Source: VAXT01 sp963794605
Lineage (GTDB): Bacteria > Actinomycetota > Thermoleophilia > Gaiellales > Gaiellaceae
Assembly: GCA_963794605.1 (NCBI GenBank)
Contig: CAWCEN010000002.1
Location: 558,001-622,000, forward strand
Reading direction: 5' to 3'
DNA length: 64,000 nucleotides
The notes below the pieces were generated by a model. It ran no database searches, had not been told where the DNA came from, and was given only the letters and a program-made list of their open reading frames with translations. A program made the translations under genes and the position numbers. This document shows positions 57,504 through 64,000 of the stretch, piece by piece (within the stretch, counting starts at the first letter, position 1; every line of letters starts with the position of its first letter).

Positions 57504-58424
57504 ATGCCGCTCGATGTCGGGATTGTCGGCCTGCCCGGGGCCGGAAAGACGACGCTGTTCACGGCGCTGACGGGTGTCTCCCAGACGGCGTACGGGCAGG
57601 AGCACGTGGGTGTCGCGGCGATTCCGGACGAGCGGCTCGAGCCGATCGCGCAGGTCGAGGGCTCGGCCAAGACGACGCCGGCGACGGTCAAGCTCGTCGA
57701 CCCGCCCGGGCTGAGCGCACCCGTTCTCGGGGAGCTGCGGAAGGCGGACGCGCTGCTCGCCGTGCTGCGCGGCTTCGGCCCGGATGCAGATCCTGGGCAC
57801 GACCTCGAGACGATCGTCCTCGAGCTCGTCGTCGCCGACCGCGACCACGTCGAGAAGCGCCTCGAACGCGTGCGGACGATGGCAAAGGGCGGCGACCAGC
57901 GTCTTCGCGACGAGGTCTCCGAGCTGGAGCGGATGCTCGCGCACGTCGAGGCGGGTGGGCCGCTCAGTGCCTACGAGCGCGAGCTGCCGTCCGAGCTCGC
58001 GCCGCTGACCACGAAGCCGGTCGTGGAGATCGTCAACGGCGACGGTGGCATCGACCTCAAGCTCGAGGCCGAGCTCGCCGAGCTCTCACCGGAGGAGGCG
58101 GCCGAGTTCCGCGACGGACCAGCGGGGTTCGAGCAAGTGCTGTCGAGCCTGTTCGAGACCGCCGGGCTGCTCACGTTCTTCACCGGCGGTGACAAGGAGA
58201 CGCGCGCTTGGACGCTCGGGCAGGGGCTGACCGCGCTCGACGCGGCGGCGGCGATCCATACCGACATCGCGCGCGGGTTCATTCGCTGCGAGGTGATCGC
58301 GTGGCGCGACCTCGTCGAGGCGGGGAGTCGCGCCGAGGCCGCCCGCCGCGGCCAACAGCGGCTGGAGGGGAAGGACTACGTCGTGGCCGACGGAGACATC
58401 CTCAACATCCGCTTCAACGTCTAG
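57504..58424 (+). CDS. Shortened YchF/OBG-type GTP-binding protein
   Basis: 306 residues. G1 loop GLPGAGKTTLFTALTG (about 7-22) and the C-terminal TGS-like domain (AWTLGQGLTALDAAAAIHTD to YVVADGDILNIRFNV, about 233-306) match YchF, an ATPase binding ribosomes. Compared with E. coli YchF (363 aa) the middle is reduced: the DIAGLV G3 motif is LVDPPGLSAP, followed at once by ADALLAVLRGFG, and the NVxE G4 motif reads VNGD. It may be a diverged paralogue. ATG start at 57504, 13 bases after the sigma gene. Confidence 0.8.
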   Translation: MPLDVGIVGLPGAGKTTLFTALTGVSQTAYGQEHVGVAAIPDERLEPIAQVEGSAKTTPATVKLVDPPGLSAPVLGELRKADALLAVLRGFGPDADPGHDLETIVLELVVADRDHVEKRLERVRTMAKGGDQRLRDEVSELERMLAHVEAGGPLSAYERELPSELAPLTTKPVVEIVNGDGGIDLKLEAELAELSPEEAAEFRDGPAGFEQVLSSLFETAGLLTFFTGGDKETRAWTLGQGLTALDAAAAIHTDIARGFIRCEVIAWRDLVEAGSRAEAARRGQQRLEGKDYVVADGDILNIRFNV

Positions 58425-58433
58425 CCGTCTGGC

Positions 58434-58493
58434 CTAGCAGCAACCGCAGTCGCAGTCCGGGCCGCACTCGCAGTCGCAATCGCAGCGCTTCAC
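58434..58493 (-). CDS. 19-residue cysteine-rich peptide, putative micro-metallothionein
   Basis: GTG at 58491-58493 opens MKRCDCDCECGPDCDCGCC and stops at 58434: eight cysteines (4, 6, 8, 10, 14, 16, 18, 19) separated mainly by Asp/Glu. A strong ribosome site, AAAGGAGG (58498-58505), lies four bases before the start, far better than most genes here. The gene is divergent from arsR, across two matching dyads; a perfect TTGACA -35 (58555-58550, minus strand) lies inside the arsR-proximal dyad. The C-x-C spacing suits thiolate binding of arsenite or a soft metal. No known family comes to mind; coding is inferred from ribosome site, composition and context. Confidence 0.65.
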   Translation of the reverse strand: MKRCDCDCECGPDCDCGCC

Positions 58494-58505
58494 GATTCCT
58501 CCTTT

Positions 58506-58523
58506 CATCGATGATTGTCGATG
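58506..58523. promoter_or_regulatory. ArsR-type operator 1
   Basis: CATCGATGATTGTCGATG: arms CATCGA/TCGATG with a six-base spacer. It covers the expected transcription start of the cysteine-rich peptide and contains a -35-like TTGTCG (58515-58520) for arsR, 17 bases from TACATT (58538-58543). Confidence 0.7.
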
Positions 58524-58539
58524 CAACGTCTAGCTGTTA

Positions 58540-58557
58540 CATTGATGTTTGTCAATG
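58540..58557. promoter_or_regulatory. ArsR-type operator 2
   Basis: CATTGATGTTTGTCAATG: arms CATTGA/TCAATG. It matches operator 1 at 15 of 18 positions, and two of the three differences (4 and 15) are a compensating pair that keeps the dyad. Its last three bases are the arsR start codon, and the TTGACA -35 of the opposite promoter lies within it. Dyad centres are 34 bp apart. Confidence 0.7.
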
Positions 58558-58926
58558 AAGAAGCTCGCGACGATCACCTGCTGCGCGCCCGGTGCGCCGC
58601 CGCTGAAGCCGAAGGAGTTCGAGAGCCTCTCGGCGCGTTTCAAGGCGCTCGCCGACCCGACGCGGCTCGCGATCGTCAACCGTCTCGCATCCCGCGACGA
58701 GGCATGCGTGTGCGAGTTCGACTCGCTCGGGCTCTCGCAGCCGACGATCTCGCACCATCTCAAGGTGCTGCGCGAGGCCGGCCTGATCGAGGTCTCCCGG
58801 AAGCGGACAACGTTCTCTTTCTACCGGCTCGTACCCGAGGCCGTCGAAGCGCTCGCATTCGCACTCGGAGGCGCGCCGCAGCCCGAGCTCGTCCTCGCGA
58901 CCGCGGAGGGCACGGTTGCCCGCTGA
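58555..58926 (+). CDS. arsR: ArsR/SmtB family metalloid-responsive repressor
   Basis: 123 residues from ATG 58555. Winged helix with FKALADPTRLAIVNRLASRD, the alpha-3 metal motif EACVCEFDSLGLSQPTISHH (Cys51 and Cys53, the As(III)/Sb(III) arrangement of E. coli ArsR) and recognition helix QPTISHHLKVLREAGL. A further Cys9-Cys10 pair near the N-terminus may complete the site. The start codon lies in operator 2 and the predicted transcript has almost no leader, so translation may be leaderless and autoregulated. It overlaps arsC by 11 bases. Confidence 0.93.
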   Translation: MKKLATITCCAPGAPPLKPKEFESLSARFKALADPTRLAIVNRLASRDEACVCEFDSLGLSQPTISHHLKVLREAGLIEVSRKRTTFSFYRLVPEAVEALAFALGGAPQPELVLATAEGTVAR

Positions 58927-59290
58927 GAAGGTCCTGTTCGTCTGCATCGGGAACGCAGGGCGCTCGCAGATGGCTCAGGCATTTGCCGAGCGAGCCGGGC
59001 TCGAGGTGCGGTCGGCCGGCTCCCACGCAGAGACGCGGCTCCATCCCGAGGTCGTCGAGGCGATGAGCGAGCTCGGCTTCGACCTGAGCGGCCGCGTCCC
59101 GCACCAGCTGGCCGACGAGGACGTCGAGTGGGCGGACCTCGTCGTGACGATGGGCTGCGGCGACGCGTGCCCGGTGCTGCCCGGCAAGCGCTACCTCGAC
59201 TGGAACCTGCAGGACCCCGCAGGGATGCCGATCGAGGTCGTGCGCCAGATCCGAGACCGGATCGCCGGTCTCGTCGCCGAGCTCGACTAA
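58916..59290 (+). CDS. arsC: Arsenate reductase ArsC, low-molecular-weight phosphatase type
   Basis: 124 residues. P-loop FVCIGNAGRSQMAQAFAERA (Cys-x5-Arg, about 9-28), SAGSHAETRLHPEVVEAMSE, and the redox-cysteine segment VTMGCGDACPVLPGKRYLDW with DPAGMPIEVVRQIRDRI. Two extra cysteines in CGDACP fit a disulfide-cascade arsenate reductase rather than a plain tyrosine phosphatase. TTG start at 58916 overlapping arsR. An arsenite efflux gene is not in the immediate vicinity. Confidence 0.9.
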   Translation: MPAEKVLFVCIGNAGRSQMAQAFAERAGLEVRSAGSHAETRLHPEVVEAMSELGFDLSGRVPHQLADEDVEWADLVVTMGCGDACPVLPGKRYLDWNLQDPAGMPIEVVRQIRDRIAGLVAELD

Positions 59291-60123
59291 CTCTCGGGTA
59301 CCGGCCGCGTGGCCGCCACCGCGTCGAGCTGGTTCGCGTGGTAGAGCACCGAGGCCTCGGCAGTGCGGGCAGCACGCGCGTCGTGGTGCGAGCCGACCGC
59401 GTGCAGAAGCTCTGCGCGAACTCCGGCCTCGAGCGGCGCGGCGCGCTCCTCGATCACGCGCAGCCCGAGGTGCACGTGGCCGAGGAGGCGGCCCTCCTCG
59501 GTTGGCTTGAAGACGGGCCCGCGGGTGAGCTCGGTCGTGCGGCCGACGTCATGGAGAAGAGCCGCCGCGAGGAGCAAGTCGGCGCGCAGCCTGGGATGGA
59601 GCTGCGCCACCTCGCGGCAGATCGTCGCGACGCCGACCGTGTGCTCGAGCAGCCCGCCCGCGTAGCTGTGATGGCCGTCCACCGTCGCCGGCAGGGCGCG
59701 GAGCCGAGCCCGCAGCGCGTCATCGCCGACGAACCGCCCGACTGCGGCCTTGAGCCCAGCGTGTGAAATCTCGCTTGCGAGGAACTCGAGGAAGCCTTCG
59801 AGCTCGTCGCCGTCTCGCCGCAGGCTGGGCGCGAGTGACTCCGGATCCAGGTCCTCGGCCGGCTGGAGCGAGCGAATCTCGAGCTGCAGCCGGTCGCGGA
59901 ACCGGTCCACGCGGCCGAGCACCCGCACGGCGTCGCCCTCGTCGAAGCGGCTGTCAAGGAGATCGACGTCGCTCCAGACGCGCGCCTGGATCCGACCGCT
60001 CGGGTCGACGAGCTCGAGAGCAAGGTACGAGGCGCCGGCGCGCGTCTTCAGCCGCTCCTTCTTCGCGACCGCATAGACGCCGTCGACGACGCGGTCCTGC
60101 TCGAGCTCGGCGATCGCTGACAC
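59287..60123 (-). CDS. OB-fold and HD-domain phosphohydrolase, YhaM-like
   Basis: 278 residues. N-terminal OB fold (about 10-90; YLALELVDPSGRIQARVWSD, FDEGDAVRVLGRVDRF), then an HD domain with GHHSYAGGLLEHTVGVATIC, LLLAAALLHDVGRTTELTRG, LLGHVHLGLRVIEERA and LLHAVGSHHDARAARTAEAS supplying metal ligands. The same order is found in YhaM, a 3'-5' exoribonuclease, which is slightly longer (about 315 aa). Its stop overlaps the end of arsC by four bases (convergent). Start near 60123 as ATG/GTG gives MSAIAELEQD. Confidence 0.83.
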   Translation of the reverse strand: MSAIAELEQDRVVDGVYAVAKKERLKTRAGASYLALELVDPSGRIQARVWSDVDLLDSRFDEGDAVRVLGRVDRFRDRLQLEIRSLQPAEDLDPESLAPSLRRDGDELEGFLEFLASEISHAGLKAAVGRFVGDDALRARLRALPATVDGHHSYAGGLLEHTVGVATICREVAQLHPRLRADLLLAAALLHDVGRTTELTRGPVFKPTEEGRLLGHVHLGLRVIEERAAPLEAGVRAELLHAVGSHHDARAARTAEASVLYHANQLDAVAATRPVPES

Positions 60124-60166
60124 GCACCGAGTCTAGGTCCGGAAACGGATGGTACGGTGGCCCGCG

Positions 60167-61247
60167 ATGGCCGAGATAAAGCCGTTTGCGGCGCTTCGCT
60201 ACGACACGGACAAAGTCGGTCCGTTGGAGAATCTGATCGCACCTCCGTACGACGTAATCGGGCCCGCGGAACGCGAGGACTACCTTGCTCGGAGCCCGTA
60301 CAACGTCGTCCATCTCGACGCTGCCCGACTCCGAGGAGGAAGCCGGCCAGAGCCTGCGCTCGTGGCGCGAGAGCGGCGTCCTCGCGACCGAGGAACCGGC
60401 CCTCTGGGCGCTGTCGCAGGACTACGTGGGGCCGGACGGAGTCGCGCGCACGCGGACAGGCGCCGTCGTCTCGCTCAGGGTCGAGCCGTACGAGAACGGA
60501 ACCGTCCTGCCGCACGAGCGGACGCACCGCGGGCCGAAGGAGGGGCGGCTGCGGCTCCTGCGTGCGACGCAGACCCAGCTCGAGCCGATCTTCCTCCTGT
60601 ACGAGGGACAGGCCCCGTTCGCCGTCCCCGAGCGCTCTCCGGACCTCGAGGTCGAAGGTGCAAGGCTCTGGCGCATGGAGGAGGACGGGATCGCCGAGGC
60701 GTTCGCCGACCGCCGGCTCCTGATCGCCGACGGCCACCACCGCTACGAGACCGCGCTCGCCTACCACGAGGAGATGGGAACCCCGGCCAGCGGCTACATG
60801 ATGGTCGTGCTGGTCAGCCTCGAGGATCCCGGCCTCACGATCTTCCCGACGCACAGGGTCTTCCGCGAGCCCCCATCCGACCTGCTCGCGGGCGAGCGGC
60901 GTGACAGTCCGGAGTCTGCGCTCCACGAGCTGGAGCGGCTCGAGCGCGGCCGGGCCGCGGTCGTGGTCTACGACGGGAGCACGGAGCTGGCCGTCGACGG
61001 GGCGGGCGAGCTCGACGTGCAGCTCGTCGACCGGCTCGGCCAGGAGGGCCTGACGTACACGGCCGACTGGCGCGAAGCTGTTCGCGCCGTCGACGAGGGT
61101 GACGCGGCAGTCGCCGTGCTCATGCGACCGACTCGGATCGAGGATGTCTTCGAGATCGCGGCGCGCGGCGAGACGATGCCGCAGAAGAGCACGTACTTCT
61201 ATCCGAAGCTCGTCTCGGGGCTGCTCTTCCACCCCCTCGACGCGTGA
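60167..61247 (+). CDS. DUF1015 family protein, one-base frameshift
   Basis: ATG 60167 starts AEIKPFAALRYDTDKVGPLE and continues LIAPPYDVIGPAEREDYLAR, SPYNVVHLD, the DUF1015 N-terminus. After VVHLD the homologous sequence (LPDSEEEAGQSLRSWRESGV, then LLIADGHHRYETALAYHEEM and FPTHRVFRE) lies in the next frame. One extra G near 60320 (CTC GAC G CTG CCC) causes the break; removing it gives a single protein of about 359 aa. DUF1015 proteins have been linked to a SerK-like kinase fold. Error or recent pseudogene cannot be told apart here. Confidence 0.8.
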
Positions 61248-62056
61248 AGCCCTGGCTCGAGCTCTGCCGCGCCGCCGTCGGCGACGTGCACCAGGTGCTG
61301 GACGGCATGCCGAGCCGCAACGAGCGCGAGCCCGTCGTCGGGGCCGGCAAGGGCGGCGACGATACGACTGCGGTCGACGCTGCGGCCGAGACTGCGATTC
61401 TCATGCGGCTCGAGCGGCTGCACGCGGACGAGGGGCTCGACTTCCACCTCGTCTCCGAGGAGCTCGGCGAGCGCACCTACGGCCTGTCGCCGACGACCCA
61501 CGTCGTCGTCGATCCGATCGACGGCTCGCTGAACGCGAAGCGGAACATCCCGTTCTTTTCCGTCTCGATCGCGGTCGCCGAAGGGCCGACGATGAAGGAC
61601 GTGGTCTTCGGCTTCGTCCACGACTTCGGGAGTGGCGAGGAGTGGACCGCGACGAGAGGCGAAGGCGCCTGGCTGAACGGAGAGCGTCTGGGGTCGGTTC
61701 CGCCGAAAGAGAAGATCGAGGTGCTCGCGCTCGAAGCCACCGTGGCCGCGTCGATCGCGGACAAGGCCGTCGCGTTCGCACCGCTCGCGCATCGCCTGCG
61801 GGTCATGGGCTCCCTCGCGCTCTCGCTCTGCTACCTCGCGGCCGGCCGGGTCGATGCGGTGTGCTCGCTGAAGGAGGCGCGCGCGGTCGACATCGCGGCG
61901 GCCCAGCTCCTGCTGCACGAGGTGGGGCTGCCGATCATCTTCGTCGACGCTGGCCCGTTCGGAGAAGGCCCGCTCGACACCGCAGCGCGCTCGCCGATCG
62001 CCGCAGCCGCGACGCAGGAGCTCTGCGAGCGGCTCGCGCACATCATTGCGACGTAA
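61244..62056 (+). CDS. Inositol monophosphatase family protein
   Basis: 270 residues, start GTG overlapping the DUF1015 stop. Motifs: GDDTTAVDAAAETAILMRLE, VSEELGERTYG (metal Glu), VVDPIDGSLNAKRNIPFFSV (the DPxDG metal site, with Ser where Thr is usual) and RVMGSLALSLCYLAAGRVDA with ARAVDIAAAQLLLHEVG (last metal Asp). Archaeal-type IMPase/FBPases share this GSLNAKRNIPFF form, so fructose-1,6-bisphosphate is as likely a substrate as inositol phosphate. Confidence 0.88.
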   Translation: MKPWLELCRAAVGDVHQVLDGMPSRNEREPVVGAGKGGDDTTAVDAAAETAILMRLERLHADEGLDFHLVSEELGERTYGLSPTTHVVVDPIDGSLNAKRNIPFFSVSIAVAEGPTMKDVVFGFVHDFGSGEEWTATRGEGAWLNGERLGSVPPKEKIEVLALEATVAASIADKAVAFAPLAHRLRVMGSLALSLCYLAAGRVDAVCSLKEARAVDIAAAQLLLHEVGLPIIFVDAGPFGEGPLDTAARSPIAAAATQELCERLAHIIAT

Positions 62057-62078
62057 GGGCCACTGCTAGGCTCGAAAC

Positions 62079-63176
62079 GTGGAGCAACCTTCTCGCGAGC
62101 AGATCACCGAGGCCCTCGGCCACGTAATCGACCCCGAGCTGAAGCGACCAGTCACCGAGCTCGACATGGTGCGCGAGGTGCGCGTCGAGGACGGTCATGT
62201 GGCCGTGATGATCGCGCTGACGGTCGCAGGCTGCCCGCTCCGCGACAGCTTCGAGAACCAGGTCCGCGAGCACGTGCTTCCGCTGCCGGGGGTCGAGTCG
62301 GTCTCGCTCGAGTTCGACGTGATGAGCCCGGACGAGCGTGCGAAGCTGACCCAGCGTCTGCGCGGCGCGGTTACGGGTCGCTCGAAGGGCCTCTCCGTCG
62401 ACGCGTCGACGAGGGTGCTCGCGATCGCGAGCGGGAAAGGCGGTGTCGGCAAGTCCACGCTGTCGGTCAACCTCGCGGCGGCGTTCGAACGCCTGGGGCA
62501 GCGCACGGGAATCCTCGACGCCGACGTCTACGGCCACTCGATCCCGCTCATGCTCGGCGTGACGCAGCGGCCGGTCGTCGTCGACAAGATGATCGTGCCG
62601 CCGGTCCGCGGTGACCTGAAGCTGATGTCGATCGGCTTCTTCCTCGAGGAGAACTCGCCGGTCATGTGGCGCGGCCCGATGCTCCACCGCGCGCTCGAGC
62701 AATTCCTCTCCGACGTCCACTGGGGCGAACTGGACACGCTCGTCGTGGACATGCCTCCGGGAACGGGCGACGTCTCGATCTCGCTCGGCCAGCTCTTGCC
62801 GCGAGCGGAAGTCGTGGTCGTCACGACCCCGCAGCCGGCTGCCCAGCAGGTCGCCGTCCGCGCGGCGCAGATGGCGCAGAAGACGGGCATGCGGCTGATC
62901 GGGGCGCTCGAGAACATGTCGCACCTCGTCGGCACGGGGGAGGAGCTGTTCGGCTCGGGAGGCGGTGAGGAGCTCGCAGCGGTGATCGAGGCGCCGCTTC
63001 TCGGCAGGATCCCGCTCGATCCGCGACTCCGCGAGCAGGCCGACCTGGGCGAGCCGCTCGTGTGGGCCGAGCCGGAGAACGAGACCGCGCGCGCGATTTT
63101 CGAGGCCGCCGAGGCGATCACAGAAGCCGCCCGCGAGCCCGGAACCGTCAAGAAGCCGCTTCCGCTCGCGACCTAG
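62079..63176 (+). CDS. mrp: Mrp/NBP35 family iron-sulfur carrier ATPase
   Basis: 365 residues. An N-terminal MIP18/DUF59 domain (about 5-78) precedes the P-loop ATPase: IASGKGGVGKSTLSVNLAAA (about 116-135), ILDADVYGHSIPLMLG, VDMPPGTGDVSISLGQLLPR and ENMSHLVGTGEELFGSGGGE. The CxxC that usually follows NMS in Mrp (binding the bridging cluster) is absent, as in some actinobacterial forms. GTG start at 62079. The role in Fe-S delivery is by family. Confidence 0.92.
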   Translation: MEQPSREQITEALGHVIDPELKRPVTELDMVREVRVEDGHVAVMIALTVAGCPLRDSFENQVREHVLPLPGVESVSLEFDVMSPDERAKLTQRLRGAVTGRSKGLSVDASTRVLAIASGKGGVGKSTLSVNLAAAFERLGQRTGILDADVYGHSIPLMLGVTQRPVVVDKMIVPPVRGDLKLMSIGFFLEENSPVMWRGPMLHRALEQFLSDVHWGELDTLVVDMPPGTGDVSISLGQLLPRAEVVVVTTPQPAAQQVAVRAAQMAQKTGMRLIGALENMSHLVGTGEELFGSGGGEELAAVIEAPLLGRIPLDPRLREQADLGEPLVWAEPENETARAIFEAAEAITEAAREPGTVKKPLPLAT

Positions 63177-63185
63177 AAACGCGAA

Positions 63186-63203
63186 GGGCGCCCGGAGGCG
63201 CCC
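63186..63203. terminator. Hairpin between convergent genes
   Basis: GGGCGCC (63186-63192) and GGCGCCC (63197-63203) with loop CGGA, extended by outer AACGC/GCGTT pairing. It lies between the stops of mrp and the secreted-protein gene and can serve both. Confidence 0.6.
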
Positions 63204-63227
63204 CTGGCGTTCCAGACCGGGGCGGAC

Positions 63228-63779
63228 TTAGCAGCCGCCGCGGTAGAGCAGAGCGGAGTTGTCCGGCGCAACGGGCGCGTTCGCGCCGAGCTCCCCGGAC
63301 AGCGTGTTGCCGATCACCGTCGCCGACCAGTTGCCGAGCAGGCGAGCCCAGGGGCCGTAGGCCTTTCCTGTGGCGAGGCCGTCGAGATGGTTGCCATTGT
63401 CGATGACGCCCGAGAGACGCGCGTTCGAGCGCGGGCGGCCACCCTTGCCGGGCTTCATCGAGGCCGTAGCCTTGGTGCGCCACGTTCCCGTGACCCAGCC
63501 GTCTCCGGTGGTCTCGTTCAGGACGGTGCGCGTCGAGATGACGAGGTCGCCCGCGAGGCGCGGCTCGGCGCTCGTCGCGGTTCCGCGCCACACCGCGTTC
63601 GTGATCCGGAACGTGTTGCCGCCCTCTGTGCAGGTGCGGCTGTGCGACCGGACCTGGTCCGCGGTGAACGCCGCGGAGACGTCCGCGGTCTGCGGATGTG
63701 GCTGCGTGGCCGCAGCGACTCCGACGAGCACGAACAGTCCGACTGCTGCGAGCCAGAAGAGGTGCTTCTTACGGCGCAT
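63228..63779 (-). CDS. Secreted protein of unknown function
   Basis: 183 residues. A clear signal peptide (RRKKHLFWLAAVGLFVLVGV, cleavage probably after AAATQ region near 25) leads to a mature domain rich in Thr, Gly and Asn with two cysteines (about 50 and the last residue), possibly a disulfide. Strands such as GDLVISTRTVLNETTGDGWV and a final LLGNWSATVIGNTLSGELGA suggest a small beta barrel. No family recognised. ATG 63779 has an AAAGGGGG ribosome site nearby. Confidence 0.75.
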   Translation of the reverse strand: MRRKKHLFWLAAVGLFVLVGVAAATQPHPQTADVSAAFTADQVRSHSRTCTEGGNTFRITNAVWRGTATSAEPRLAGDLVISTRTVLNETTGDGWVTGTWRTKATASMKPGKGGRPRSNARLSGVIDNGNHLDGLATGKAYGPWARLLGNWSATVIGNTLSGELGANAPVAPDNSALLYRGGC

Positions 63780-63888
63780 GCCGGTCGTTCCCCCTTTCGC
63801 TGGTTCTGGAGGGGAAGATCTCGCCTGGACGTGAAGACTTCGCGTGCTGGGAGTAAAGGTTTTGTGAGGAAGGAGACTTGGTGAATCT

Positions 63889-64000
63889 ATGAGCGAGCGG
63901 GACGAAGTGCTCGAAACATTGCTCGGGCTGGGCTACGACGACGACGATGCGACCACGCTCGCCGACCACTTCCTCGACGCGGAGGCGCGTGGAAAGCGTG
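63889..64000 (+). CDS. Probable Ldh_2-family malate/lactate dehydrogenase (5' part only)
   Basis: Only 37 codons are inside the window: ATG 63889 then SERDEVLETLLGLGYDDDDA and TTLADHFLDAEARGKRG. The last part resembles the N-terminal helix of the NAD(P)-dependent malate/L-sulfolactate dehydrogenase family (A-x-x-L-x-x-A-x-x-R-G-x-x-x-HG). AAGGAG lies 13 bases upstream. Too short for certainty. Confidence 0.4.
   Translation, partial: MSERDEVLETLLGLGYDDDDATTLADHFLDAEARGKR

Noticed and set aside
60149..60904. Separate 251-residue protein at the DUF1015 5' end
   Set aside because: Only the first 50 residues are conserved; beyond the extra base it is a shadow of the DUF1015 frame.

Overview
The window is a strongly GC-rich bacterial chromosome segment that contains the replication origin. 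The order gyrA-gyrB-dciA-recF-dnaN-dnaA | oriC | rpmH-rnpA-yidD-yidC-khpB-rsmG-parA-parB, the many GTG/TTG starts and the 4-base ATGA/GTGA gene overlaps point to the phylum Actinobacteria. Deep-branching Thermoleophilia (Gaiellales/Solirubrobacterales) fits best, because GyrB is long and ccmABC sits next to hemACD. The class assignment is inference from gene order and protein features, not from a database search.

Layout. 1-8180: replication genes on the minus strand (gyrA cut by the window edge) and the origin, with DnaA boxes at 8001 and 8089. 8181-13610: ribosomal protein L34, RNase P protein, the YidD/YidC membrane insertion genes, KhpB, RsmG and ParAB, then tRNA-Ile and a DUF151 nuclease-domain protein. 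13657-25572: envelope region with a PrcB-like protein, L,D-transpeptidase, CPBP protease, MscS channel, class A PBP, four glycosyltransferase or related membrane proteins and a Ser/Thr kinase. 25586-32572: moeA (frameshifted), an M28-like membrane protein, a two-component pair, HtrA and an RsbW-like kinase. 32636-44125: one tightly packed plus-strand run for trehalose (treT, otsA), molybdenum cofactor (moaC, mogA), a UbiA prenyltransferase, haem export/cytochrome c maturation (ccmABC, a CcmD-like peptide, hemX/ccsA), tetrapyrrole synthesis (hemA, hemC, hemD), a SAM hydrolase and a methyltransferase. 44126-44945: a hairpin-rich spacer, a decayed sugar-ABC permease and tRNA-Phe. 44946-60123: a fused electron-transfer flavoprotein with a lone receiver domain, phosphoesterase, OsmC, RarA, M20 peptidase, a nicotinate/nicotinamide salvage pair, a short FtsH, methylmalonyl-CoA epimerase, an ECF sigma factor, a shortened YchF and an arsenic-type cluster. 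60167-64000: a DUF1015 gene (frameshifted), an inositol-phosphatase-family protein, Mrp, a secreted protein and the start of a probable Ldh_2-family dehydrogenase.

Most interesting points. (1) A 19-residue peptide gene with eight cysteines, 58434-58493, has a strong ribosome binding site and faces an arsR-arsC operon across two matching 18-bp dyads. The dyads differ by a compensatory base-pair change. The layout recalls the smtA/smtB metallothionein system in miniature. (2) A 164-bp centred palindrome lies between two glycosyltransferase genes. (3) A dispersed intergenic repeat around GACCGGTCGACC lies near recF, between convergent genes at 13.6 kb, and over the start of pncB. (4) Several genes, recF most clearly, have no ATG/GTG/TTG where the protein should begin. 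(5) moeA and the DUF1015 gene each carry a single-base frameshift, so either the sequence has errors or these are recent pseudogenes.
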